Assembly (NCBI RefSeq): GCF_900182615.1
Contig: NZ_FXTE01000003.1
Location: forward strand, 62,001-126,000
Source of the DNA: Ruegeria faecimaris
GTDB lineage: Bacteria; Pseudomonadota; Alphaproteobacteria; Rhodobacterales; Rhodobacteraceae
Length of the DNA: 64,000 bases
Direction: 5' to 3'
Shown here: piece by piece, positions 52,645-63,349 of the stretch
Numbering within the stretch: the first letter of the stretch is position 1
Layout: every line of letters starts with the position of its first letter
The notes under the pieces: model-generated
Told to the model about the DNA's origin: nothing
What the model saw: only the letters and a program-made list of their open reading frames with translations
Database searches by the model: none
Made by a program: the position numbers and the translations under genes

Positions 52645-54861
<2,217 letters not shown>

Positions 54862-54913
54862 TCCAGGTGCCCTGTCCTGATTTGGGCAGGGTTCTGAACC
54901 TGACGTAAAAACT

Positions 54914-54948
54914 AAAAAGGGACCGACCCCCAAAGTCAGTCCCTTTTT
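54914..54948 (+). terminator. Intrinsic terminator after icd
   Basis: Arms AAAAAGGGAC and GTCCCTTTTT, extended inward to about 14 pairs with one mismatch. The arm ends in five Ts; reading from the other strand also gives a T-run, so it works in both directions. Confidence 0.85.
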
Positions 54949-55465
54949 GAGCGAGTGGGGAGGCCGAAGCCTCTCCGGTGTAGTTGCGTTAACTGTAACA
55001 AAACCCTGCTGGCTGGATATTAGGGGTTTCCCGTATATTCATCCGTCTGCTGTGCCGCTGACGATACACCCGCCAAAATCATTGTCCTCCGGCGACGGAA
55101 AGGACTATGTCGCCGTACTGAATTCGGAAACAATAGGCCGTACAAGGACGGATTATGCGCGCAATGTGATAGCGCCGTGCGCCCACTAGGCGTTGAAAGA
55201 GCGGGTGATTTGCTTTTCGGCATAACGGTGGTAAAAAAATCTGGTTTTTGTTTTGTATTCGAGTGTTGTGTGCTGTGTGTATTTATCCTGTTGTTTTTGA
55301 GCGTTTTTCATATTCCAGAGGGTCAGGCGATACGTCTGCTTCCTGCGCTTTTCAGGCCGCCGCAGAAAAGCTTGCCGATGATACGCAAATCGGTTCAACT
55401 GAATTCGCCCGGTTTCGCCGTTAATGACGGCAAATGTCGATATCGGTCGAAAGGGACCAGATGGA
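54949..55465. other. 517-base intergenic region ahead of the exopolysaccharide locus
   Basis: I see no supported gene. The stretch at about 55225-55315 is clearly richer in T than its surroundings (runs such as GTTTTTGTTTTG and TTGTTTTTGAGCGTTTTTC), and TTGAAA at 55193 could be a -35 element. It most likely contains the promoter and a long leader for the exopolysaccharide operon. Two short open frames (54947-55189 and 55177-55473) have no ribosome site and atypical residues. Confidence 0.45.
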
Positions 55466-56788
55466 ATGACTGAAAAAACCCGCAGTTCGCGTTTCGGGTC
55501 AATCCTATGTCTGGTCGCCGCTCTCTATTTCTTTGGGGTCGTCGCATACGCGCTGATGAATTCAGCGGAATTTGCCAATGGAACCGCGCGGCTGATCCGG
55601 TACATTCTGGCCCCGGGCGCGATTGGGCTGGTGCTGGCCTTATGCGCGGTCTTTTTATCAGACGAAGGCAGGCTGACAGTTGGCGTGAGCGCTGTTTCCC
55701 TGTTGGCGGCTCTGTTCGCATTCGAGGCCTATCTGACAATCAAGATAATCCCCGGGCGTCTGGGGCTGGTCGGGTTTGTCGGCGATGACGTAAGCGTCGA
55801 AGAATACAAGGAAAACCTGCCGCCCGGCAGGACGATGAAACATGTGAACGATGAGTTGGATACTCAGCTGCTGGAATCTGCGTATCTGGCACCGATGCCG
55901 GGTGACAAGATGCTGCTGTGCTCGGTGCTGGGCGAGCCGGTGACCTACACGCCTGATCGTCTGGGGTTCCGTAACCCCCCTTCGGTCTTTGAAAACGATG
56001 TGAATGTGATGCTGCTGGGCGACTCGTTTTCCGAAGGCTTTTGCCTGAGAGAAGGTGAGCATCTGGCGGATAAGCTGCGTCAGGACATTCCAAGCCTGCT
56101 TAACACCGGTCACAGGGGCATTGGCCCGCTGTATCAGCTGGCGGTTTTGGGTCGGTACGGACCAGAGTTTCAGCCCGATCTTACGATCTTTTCATTCTTT
56201 GCGGGCAATGACTGGCGCAATCTGGAACGAGAGCTTGAGAAGCCGTGGCTGCGCGAAGCACTCGACCCGGCTGTAGATTTTGGCCCGATCGAGCATCCGG
56301 ATCAGTCGGAATTAACCGCTCCGGTGATATCCGGATGGTGGGCAGAGACCACTTTATCCTGGGGCGACTACCTGCGGGCGCAACGGGTGTTCAGGAACTT
56401 TCTGGCATTGCAGAAAACGGCCGAGATTCTTGGGATTCACTATCCCAAAGCGACCGATGAGAACCCGGTATTTGCGGATGTTCTGATCCGGGCAAAGCAG
56501 ATAACATCACAATGGGATGGTGAGATCGTCATCGTGTATGTGCCGACGGTCAGTCGCTATATGGGTCTGGTCGCCCAGCCCTTTATCCACGACCCGCTGC
56601 GAGTATTGGTGAAAGATGCGGCTGCGCAGGCCGGGCTGGACGTGATAGACTTAACGGATGTTATCGAAATGCAAGAGGATCCGGCATCGTATTATGCGCC
56701 GGATTCTCATTTCAACGAAGCAGGCGCAGAACTGGCCGCTCGGGCAATTACAGAGGGGCTGCGCCAACGCAATTTGATAGAACAGTAA
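55466..56788 (+). CDS. Three-helix membrane protein with SGNH/AlgX-like hydrolase domain
   Basis: A 440-residue protein. Three hydrophobic helices (about 12-31, 45-64, 72-93) anchor it in the inner membrane; the rest is an SGNH-type esterase/acyltransferase domain. Block I is GDSF with nucleophile Ser187 (VMLLGDSFSEGF), the block III Asn is in AGNDW (Asn248), and block V is DSH (Asp413, His415) in APDSHFNEAG. Such proteins add or remove O-acyl groups on polysaccharides, as in alginate acetylation. It begins the exopolysaccharide gene group. ATG 55466 is preferred over 55424; neither has a strong ribosome site. Confidence 0.75.
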   Translation: MTEKTRSSRFGSILCLVAALYFFGVVAYALMNSAEFANGTARLIRYILAPGAIGLVLALCAVFLSDEGRLTVGVSAVSLLAALFAFEAYLTIKIIPGRLGLVGFVGDDVSVEEYKENLPPGRTMKHVNDELDTQLLESAYLAPMPGDKMLLCSVLGEPVTYTPDRLGFRNPPSVFENDVNVMLLGDSFSEGFCLREGEHLADKLRQDIPSLLNTGHRGIGPLYQLAVLGRYGPEFQPDLTIFSFFAGNDWRNLERELEKPWLREALDPAVDFGPIEHPDQSELTAPVISGWWAETTLSWGDYLRAQRVFRNFLALQKTAEILGIHYPKATDENPVFADVLIRAKQITSQWDGEIVIVYVPTVSRYMGLVAQPFIHDPLRVLVKDAAAQAGLDVIDLTDVIEMQEDPASYYAPDSHFNEAGAELAARAITEGLRQRNLIEQ

Positions 56789-56842
56789 CGAATTGGTGTG
56801 TTTTGCCAGGGCCGCGCAACAGGCGCGGTATTGAGGTGTGAA

Positions 56843-58408
56843 ATGAAGATTTTGTCATTCAAGTCGGGTCACGACGGTACGGTTGCGGGTATTGATGCCC
56901 AAAACGGTAACCTGCTGTTTTCCTATGAATCCGAGAAAGACAGTTTTCCCCGCAACACGTCAGTCACACCGGATACATTTATCGACTCTGGCCTGTGGTT
57001 CCGGGACTTGCCTGATATCCTGGCCCTTAGCGGCTGGTCAACGACCGGAACACAACATGTGACGACCTCGGGGGCAGGATATTTCGGCATTGGCGAAGGT
57101 GCTCAGACCGTGGGGAAACGAACTTTTTTTGGCAAAGAGATCGACTTTTTCTCATCGACCCATGAAAGGGCACATATTTGGGGCGCTTATGGGATGTCTC
57201 CGTTTCGTCAGGGTGAACCTTGTTATGTGTTGGTTTGGGAAGACACGCTTGGCGATTTCTACAAGATTGATGAAGATCTAAAGCTGTCTCATGTTGGTCG
57301 GGTGATGACCGGGCCAGGTGCCCGATATTCATTCCTGAGCGCACTGGTTGATCCCGATTATCCCGTGCTTTCGCGTGAACAACGGCGTGAGGATCCCGGG
57401 AGGATGATGGCGGCATGTGCCTATGCAGAGCCCGGTTCACATGACGCGGATGAACATGCGCTGATAGATTATCTTTTGTCAGATCAACCATTGGCCGAAA
57501 TTCTGCGCAAGGATCGGTTGACCGATTCCCCGTTTTTCAATGTCGGAATGCACAGCCAGCAGTTCAGTAATCTTGCACAGAAACTCTCGGATGCGATTTT
57601 TTCACGGTTCCTTGCCTTTGCCAAACAGAACCTGACAGAGGGTTATCCGCTGGTGATTGCCGGCGGATGTGGATTGAACTGCGATTGGAACACCAAGTGG
57701 CAGAATTGCGGCTTGTTCCGAGATGTATTTGTACCACCTTGCAGCAGTGATTCCGGCTGCGCCATAGGAACTGCGGTTGATGCCATGCGCCACTATACGG
57801 GCCAGGCAAAGCTGGATTGGACGGTTTATTCCGGACAGTCCTTTGTGGATGATAAAATCGACAGTAGCGGCATGCGGGTCAGCGAGCTACGTCTGAACGA
57901 TGTCGCGGATGCGTTGATGTCCGGTGAGATCATCGGTTGGGCCAGAGGGAACTGTGAAATCGGTCCGCGCGCATTGGGCAACCGCTCGATTCTGGCGGCC
58001 CCGTTCCGGGCCGAAACCCGCGTGCGCCTGAACAGGGCTAAAAACCGGCCGGATACAAGCCCCGTGGCCCCATCCTGCCTTGAGGAAGATGTCAGCCAAC
58101 ATTTTGAGTGGGAAAACTCCGCGCCTTATATGTTGCATCTGCAGAAGGTGACCAATCAGAACCTGGCCGCGATCACGCATGTAGACGGGACAGCAAGGGT
58201 CCAAACAGTCCGCCGGGATCAGAATGCTTTCTTTTACGACCTGCTGAACGCATTCAAGTCGGCTTCGGGCACGGGTGTATTGTGCAATACGTCACTGAAC
58301 TTTCGCGGAGCGGGGTTCATAAACAAAACCAGTGATCTGCATCACTATGCAAGATCGGCAAAGCTGGACGGCTTTGTCGCAGGAAACACGTTTTACAGGT
58401 TTAACTAG
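56843..58408 (+). CDS. Carbamoyltransferase, NodU/CmcH/TobZ family
   Basis: A 521-residue two-domain carbamoyltransferase. The N-terminal Kae1-like domain begins MKILSFKSGHDGTVAGID, with metal-binding His in THERAH (H107, H111), EDTLGDFY and GGCGLNC (274-280). The C-terminal domain carries the diagnostic WARGNCEIGPRALGNRSILA (366-385). Members make carbamoyl-adenylate from carbamoyl phosphate and pass carbamoyl to a hydroxyl of sugars (Nod factor) or antibiotics. Next to polysaccharide genes it probably carbamoylates an exopolysaccharide repeat. ATG 56843 follows GAGGTG. Codon use matches neighbours. Confidence 0.88.
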   Translation: MKILSFKSGHDGTVAGIDAQNGNLLFSYESEKDSFPRNTSVTPDTFIDSGLWFRDLPDILALSGWSTTGTQHVTTSGAGYFGIGEGAQTVGKRTFFGKEIDFFSSTHERAHIWGAYGMSPFRQGEPCYVLVWEDTLGDFYKIDEDLKLSHVGRVMTGPGARYSFLSALVDPDYPVLSREQRREDPGRMMAACAYAEPGSHDADEHALIDYLLSDQPLAEILRKDRLTDSPFFNVGMHSQQFSNLAQKLSDAIFSRFLAFAKQNLTEGYPLVIAGGCGLNCDWNTKWQNCGLFRDVFVPPCSSDSGCAIGTAVDAMRHYTGQAKLDWTVYSGQSFVDDKIDSSGMRVSELRLNDVADALMSGEIIGWARGNCEIGPRALGNRSILAAPFRAETRVRLNRAKNRPDTSPVAPSCLEEDVSQHFEWENSAPYMLHLQKVTNQNLAAITHVDGTARVQTVRRDQNAFFYDLLNAFKSASGTGVLCNTSLNFRGAGFINKTSDLHHYARSAKLDGFVAGNTFYRFN

Positions 58409-58423
58409 TAATATTGGCGCGCT

Positions 58424-58443
58424 TGCGGTGTCGCCGCACTTTT
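58424..58443 (+). terminator. Weak terminator-like hairpin after the carbamoyltransferase gene
   Basis: TGCGG-tgtcg-CCGCA followed by CTTTT, 15 bases after the stop. The short stem suggests partial termination, separating the first two genes from the assembly genes. The rest of the 290-base gap (to 58698) shows no gene and may hold another promoter. Confidence 0.4.
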
Positions 58444-58698
58444 GGAGGTTAAGTACTTTGTCGTATGAATCAGGTCTGCAAAACTTTGAAAGACGCCGCC
58501 TCTTAGCTTCTGCAACAGCAAGGATTCCGGCCTATTGTCTCTTGTGTGGAAACATTGAGCAAATAACGACAAGAAAACTCGGAAAAATGGCCAAGCTGTC
58601 CAATCAATAGGATAAGAATTCGTTCGAACATGGGCGCAGCATCAAAGATTTGTATTTCAGGCGACGGTGATCTTGGTCGCTACAAGGGACGATAGAGA

Positions 58699-60555
58699 AT
58701 GGATCAAAACCATATCGCAAACCAATTTGGCCAGCAGCGTCTGGATGGCATATGGCGGATGATTTACCGTCATCTGAAGTTGATCCTCGGAGTGACCGCA
58801 GCTGTGATCGTCGGCACGTTTATGGTCGTCAATCAACTGGACCCAAGATACAAATCCCGCGCCGAAATCGTTCTCACATCTCTGGATATGCGCGTCCGCG
58901 CCGACAGTGTCGAACTTGAATCCTACGAGCTGACCCGCACTTTGATTGAAACCGAAATCGACATCCTGCGGTCACGGGAGTTTGCGGCAGAGGTCGCCCT
59001 GGCGCTGGACCTGTTCGAGAATGAGGCTTTTGCCGGGGCGCAAAACCCCGCAAATCCGCAATCCATATCCGTTATCCGCAATCGTGTAATCGACAATACA
59101 CTGTCGACATATAACGTACTTCGGCAAGGAGAGAGCCTTGCGATTGAGATCATCTCAACAGCCGAAGACCCGCAGCTGGCAGCCGATATTGCCAATACTG
59201 TTGCAGAAACCTTTATCCTTCGCCTGCAGCAGCGGCGGCAGCAAGGTCTTTCATCTTCCATTTCTTTTCTTAAGGACCGCGTAAATGAACTGGGTGACGA
59301 ACTGACCCGTGACGAACTTCAGATGGCGGCCTTTATTCTTGAAGAAAATCTGGCGGATGAATCCGTGCCGGGTAGGCTTCGGTCGGAACTTGCGCGGCTG
59401 AACTCGCAAAAAGATGTGCATGAGATCAACGGAGCCAGCAGCGAAGAGGTCGACAAAATTGCTGACCAGATTGCCGTTGTTGAACAGGCATTGCGCAGCC
59501 GGACCGGTTCGGAAATTGCATTGCTGCGGATGGAACGCGCGCTAGAGCTTCTTCGGATCCGGTACCAGACGACGATTGAAAAGCTGAATGATTTCGAAAC
59601 CCAACAACAGTTTCTTGGCCAGGCGGTTCAGCAGGTTTCGGTTGCTCATGCGCCGACTTCGGCATTCTGGCCGAATACCAAAGTCGCCGTCGCAGTCAGC
59701 GCGATTGTCGGGTTCTCTCTGGCATTTGTGATCGCCCTTTTGATGGAGGGCAGCAACACGCGGATCGTCAACGAAAACCAGATCGAACAGCAAACCGATC
59801 TGACCAATCTGGGTTTCCTGCCGGATACGGTGATGGATTCGGACACGGATGGTCAGCAGGAGTTGTTGCGCTTTATCCGTGATCAGGGCCGCTCGCCTTA
59901 TGTCGAGGCGCTGCGCAGTGTTTTGACGATGTGGTTTAACACAAATGATGACGGCAGCATCGTCATGGTTACCTCTGGTGTTCCTGGAGAAGGCAAGACC
60001 GTGGTTGCGGTTTCGCTGGCCCTAGTGGCGGGTACAGATGGGATGCGCGTTCTATTGTTGGATATGGATAACCACCGTTGCCGTGCCTCAAAAACACTGG
60101 GTCTTAACGGGGCGGCCCCGGTCGAAATCGAGGACGCGCTTAGCGGTGCCGTGCAACCCAGCCAGATTTATGTCGATGGCGAACGGGTACCGGGGGTTTC
60201 GTCGATCAGTCTGAACCTGCGTCCAAAAATATCCCGCAAGCAGTTGATGCAGCAACTTGGCGAATACGGGCGCATGTTGCGCAATCAGTACGATCTTGTG
60301 TTGGTCGATACGCCGCCGACATTGGTCATTGATGACACGATCCGACTTGGGCCGCTTGTCGACGGTACGTTCTTGGTGGTGCGCTGGGGGCAGACCACCG
60401 AAAAAATTCTCAAGGATGCAATCGAAAAGCTGCGGATGAGCAATATCAAGATTTCCGGTACGATCATGAATGGTGTGAACATGCGGAAGCAAAGGCAATA
60501 TGGGTATGGTGCCTATACATATCATTACTCGGATGAGCCTGGGAAAAGCAGCTGA
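58699..60555 (+). CDS. Polysaccharide chain-length regulator fused to BY-type tyrosine kinase (Wzc/ExoP-like)
   Basis: A 618-residue inner-membrane protein. Helix 1 is at about 27-45, then a periplasmic Wzz domain with coiled coil (180-310), helix 2 at about 328-350, and a cytoplasmic kinase. Kinase motifs are Walker A SGVPGEGKT (426-434), Walker A' LLLDMD (452-457) and Walker B LVLVDTPP. The last 22 residues are tyrosine-rich (YGYGAYTYHY), the usual autophosphorylation cluster. It should control length and export of the exopolysaccharide with the Wza-type protein at 63346. Stop codon lies 170 bases before the flippase. Confidence 0.9.
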   Translation: MDQNHIANQFGQQRLDGIWRMIYRHLKLILGVTAAVIVGTFMVVNQLDPRYKSRAEIVLTSLDMRVRADSVELESYELTRTLIETEIDILRSREFAAEVALALDLFENEAFAGAQNPANPQSISVIRNRVIDNTLSTYNVLRQGESLAIEIISTAEDPQLAADIANTVAETFILRLQQRRQQGLSSSISFLKDRVNELGDELTRDELQMAAFILEENLADESVPGRLRSELARLNSQKDVHEINGASSEEVDKIADQIAVVEQALRSRTGSEIALLRMERALELLRIRYQTTIEKLNDFETQQQFLGQAVQQVSVAHAPTSAFWPNTKVAVAVSAIVGFSLAFVIALLMEGSNTRIVNENQIEQQTDLTNLGFLPDTVMDSDTDGQQELLRFIRDQGRSPYVEALRSVLTMWFNTNDDGSIVMVTSGVPGEGKTVVAVSLALVAGTDGMRVLLLDMDNHRCRASKTLGLNGAAPVEIEDALSGAVQPSQIYVDGERVPGVSSISLNLRPKISRKQLMQQLGEYGRMLRNQYDLVLVDTPPTLVIDDTIRLGPLVDGTFLVVRWGQTTEKILKDAIEKLRMSNIKISGTIMNGVNMRKQRQYGYGAYTYHYSDEPGKSS

Positions 60556-60728
60556 TTACGGTTCGCAGACCCTTGTAGGATTTGTTAGATTGGTGATTGG
60601 GTATTGGTTTTTATTTGCGAATATGAGGGCACAGCGCCCGCGACGCTTTTGCGGCGTGGTCCAATGACCGGCAGCCGCCAAGGGGTGGAATTGGCCGGTC
60701 GTTTGTGCGGCGGGCGGGTGGGTCAGAC

Positions 60729-62075
60729 ATGACCTCTCAGCCCGGCGCAACCTCAATCCCGACTGCTGTGCTTCGGCGTTTACTGCGCAATCTGAAATGG
60801 ATCTTTTCCTCTCAGATAGCAGTCGCTTTGCTGGGCCTTGTGTTTCTGCCGGTGGCCGCCCGCGCACTTGGGGCCGCAGGCTTGGGGGTAATGGCAATAG
60901 GCGAGGCCTATGCGCGGATCGTTTCCCGATTCCTTCATCTTGAGCCCTGGCAGGCGGTGATTAGATATGGAAGCACTGCGCTGGAGGAAGAAGACCGCGA
61001 ACGATTTCGCCGACTTGTCGGGCTGTCGGTCCTGATTGACGTGGTTGGGGGCGTATTGGCCGCCGGCGCTGCGATCGCATTCGCACCGATCATCGCCGGA
61101 TGGCTGGGGCTGGATCAGGATCTTGCATGGGTGCTGCCGGTCGCATCGCTGGGAATTCTGGTTTCGCTGAGGCCAACCGGGTTGGCTTTGTTGCGGTCCT
61201 TCGACCGGTTCGATCTGTTGGCCAAACTGGATATTTTTGCAGCGTCTGTGCGGATGGTGCTGGGGGTGATTGCCTGGCAACTGGGGTTTGGGCTGCCTGG
61301 CTTTGTCGCGATATTTGTTGCTGTCAGCCTTTTAGACGGCGTTCTGGCCTTTGCCGCGGGGCTGCGAGAAATGTCGCGGAATGGCTATGGCCGTCCGATG
61401 CTTGGAATAAAACAAACTCTGGGTGAAAATTCCGGGTTTCTGCGCTTTGTTTGGAACAGCAATCTCTCTGTCATCTTGCGTCAGACCACGCAGCGCCTGG
61501 ACGTGATCATATTGGGTGTTCTGATTTCACCGACGATGGTGGGATATTACCATATCGCGAAACGGTGCGGCGAAGCTGCACTGCGTCTTGGACGACCGCT
61601 AAGCCAGGCGATCTATCCCGAGTTCACCCGGTTTGCCGCCCGAAATGAATTTGACCGTTTGCAAAAAATGCTAACGGGTCTCAGCGCCGGGTTCTGGGGG
61701 GTAATTGCCCTTGTCTTGATTCCAGTAATCTTGATGCTGGAACCGATCGTTACTGCGATTTTTGGCGTGGATTATGCCCCCGCAGTACCGGTCGTACGCG
61801 TGCAGGCAATCGCGGTTGGTATTTATCTTGGTGGGATACTGCTGAACCCTGCACTGCTGAGCCTGGGGCAAGACCGGGCTTTGGTTCGGATCGGTTTGTT
61901 GAACACTATTTTGTTTCTGATCCTCATTGCACCGTTGGTTTCTGTTTTGGGCGTGGTCGGTGCCGCTGTGGCGCATGTGCTGTGTAATTCCGTCTGGCTA
62001 GGGCTGTGTGTGTTACACTTGCGGCGTACATTGCTGAACCCTGCATTACACGGAAAGGAGCAGGTGCGCCCATGA
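60729..62075 (+). CDS. Oligosaccharide flippase (Wzx-like, MATE/PST family)
   Basis: A 448-residue polytopic membrane protein with about 12-14 hydrophobic helices, the N-terminal RNLKWIFSSQIAVALLGLVFLPVAARALGAAGLGVMAIGEAY pattern of PST exporters, and a C-terminal domain with PVVRVQAIAVGIYLGGILLNPALLSLG. It moves lipid-linked repeat units across the inner membrane. ATG 60729 or an in-frame ATG at 60705 may start it; the conserved domain begins after both. It overlaps the next gene by ATGA. Confidence 0.87.
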   Translation: MTSQPGATSIPTAVLRRLLRNLKWIFSSQIAVALLGLVFLPVAARALGAAGLGVMAIGEAYARIVSRFLHLEPWQAVIRYGSTALEEEDRERFRRLVGLSVLIDVVGGVLAAGAAIAFAPIIAGWLGLDQDLAWVLPVASLGILVSLRPTGLALLRSFDRFDLLAKLDIFAASVRMVLGVIAWQLGFGLPGFVAIFVAVSLLDGVLAFAAGLREMSRNGYGRPMLGIKQTLGENSGFLRFVWNSNLSVILRQTTQRLDVIILGVLISPTMVGYYHIAKRCGEAALRLGRPLSQAIYPEFTRFAARNEFDRLQKMLTGLSAGFWGVIALVLIPVILMLEPIVTAIFGVDYAPAVPVVRVQAIAVGIYLGGILLNPALLSLGQDRALVRIGLLNTILFLILIAPLVSVLGVVGAAVAHVLCNSVWLGLCVLHLRRTLLNPALHGKEQVRP

Positions 62076-63349
62076 GACCTGCATCGGCCCAATCAGTTTC
62101 CTTTGGCAAGCCGACCAATGGAATCGGCTATTTGCCAAGCGTAGACATGGCAGCTCTCTATTTCCTGATGGCGGCTGTAGCCCTGGCGCCGATGAACTAT
62201 CTCAGAGTGGATTTCGTCTATTTCACCCTCTCGGATTTCTTCTTTGTGCTGGCTGGGTTTGTCATGCTGGCAACTGGCCAGCTGCCGGTTAAGATATTCG
62301 GGCCCGCAAGCGGGTTCTGGTACAGTTCGTTCCTGTTTTTCACAGGGGGCCTGACCATAGGTTCGTTGATCAACGGAGATCCGACCGAGCTGCTGACCGT
62401 GTTTGTTCAGTACTTCTTTTCTTTGATTGTGCTGCCAATCCTGATCGGCAATCGAAGCTTTGATCAGATCGTCCTTCTGATGAAGGCATTTATTATTGGT
62501 ATGGGCATTGTTGTGCTGTTTGGCATCTATGCAATCAATTTCATGGAAGACCCGACACACCGGTTTGTATCCGCCAATGGTCGCATGCTTTCGCTGGTCG
62601 AGCGGGCAAATGAATGCGCGCTCATGCTGGCGATGGCCATCGTTTTCCTGCTTAGCCTGATCCTGCAGAAGCAAAGCAGCCGCATCTGGGGGCTGATCGT
62701 GCTGCCAATCCTGTTTTACGGCGTCATTCTGACCGGTTCGAATTCTGGTCTGATCGTGACCATAGTGGGGACTGTCGCCATTATCCTCAGCAGCGGGTCC
62801 CCGCGTCATGTTGTGATCCTGATCGCCAGCACGTTGATTGCGGTTTTGGTGGTCCTGAACTTTGGTGAGCTTTTCTTGCCCGAGGTCTTTCGCGAACGAG
62901 TTCTGAATGCCGTTCTTGCAGGTGACATTAGCCAGGCGGGCACGTTCTCGGACCGGCTATTCCTGCTGCAAGAGGCCTTCGAGGTATCCCGTGGCACTTT
63001 GTTGATCGGGCTGGGTGCAAACCAGTACAGCCTGGCCAGCGAACAGGGAATCGTGGTTCATTCGGCCTATTTGCTGACTCTGTCCGAAGGTGGCTTGATT
63101 TCTCTGCTCGGTATGGTCGGCTTTATTTTGGCCAGCATATACTTGGCCTGGATGGCCATTTCTGTCGGCCGCTCGCCATCGGTCGGGGCACTGACCATCG
63201 TTGCCATGCTGATGTATGTCGTGCTGCTTGCCGGGGCGACGACCTTTTATGCCCGGTTCTGGAACGTACCCTTTGTCCTTGCCATTGCGCTTAGCGTGTC
63301 GCGCCTGCCGGTGTTAGGACCAACGAATACACTTAGGAGATTGTCGTGA
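62072..63349 (+). CDS. O-antigen ligase/polymerase family protein (Wzy-like)
   Basis: A 425-residue membrane protein with about 11-12 hydrophobic segments and a large periplasmic loop near 290-350 (LFLPEVFRERVLNAVLAGDISQAGTFSDRLFLLQEAFEVSRGTLLIGLGANQYS) holding the arginine and GxG features of O-antigen polymerase/ligase proteins. It should polymerise repeat units in the periplasm. ATG 62072 overlaps the flippase stop; an upstream in-frame ATG (62006) lies inside the flippase. Confidence 0.82.
   Translation: MRPASAQSVSFGKPTNGIGYLPSVDMAALYFLMAAVALAPMNYLRVDFVYFTLSDFFFVLAGFVMLATGQLPVKIFGPASGFWYSSFLFFTGGLTIGSLINGDPTELLTVFVQYFFSLIVLPILIGNRSFDQIVLLMKAFIIGMGIVVLFGIYAINFMEDPTHRFVSANGRMLSLVERANECALMLAMAIVFLLSLILQKQSSRIWGLIVLPILFYGVILTGSNSGLIVTIVGTVAIILSSGSPRHVVILIASTLIAVLVVLNFGELFLPEVFRERVLNAVLAGDISQAGTFSDRLFLLQEAFEVSRGTLLIGLGANQYSLASEQGIVVHSAYLLTLSEGGLISLLGMVGFILASIYLAWMAISVGRSPSVGALTIVAMLMYVVLLAGATTFYARFWNVPFVLAIALSVSRLPVLGPTNTLRRLS

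Noticed and set aside
54947-55189. An 80-codon frame after icd
   Set aside because: It begins at the terminator, has no ribosome site and no coding-like composition.
60600-60728. GC-rich dyads (GACCGGC ... GCCGGTC) between the kinase and flippase genes
   Set aside because: The arms are 21 bases apart and weak; I could not tell them from chance in GC-rich DNA.
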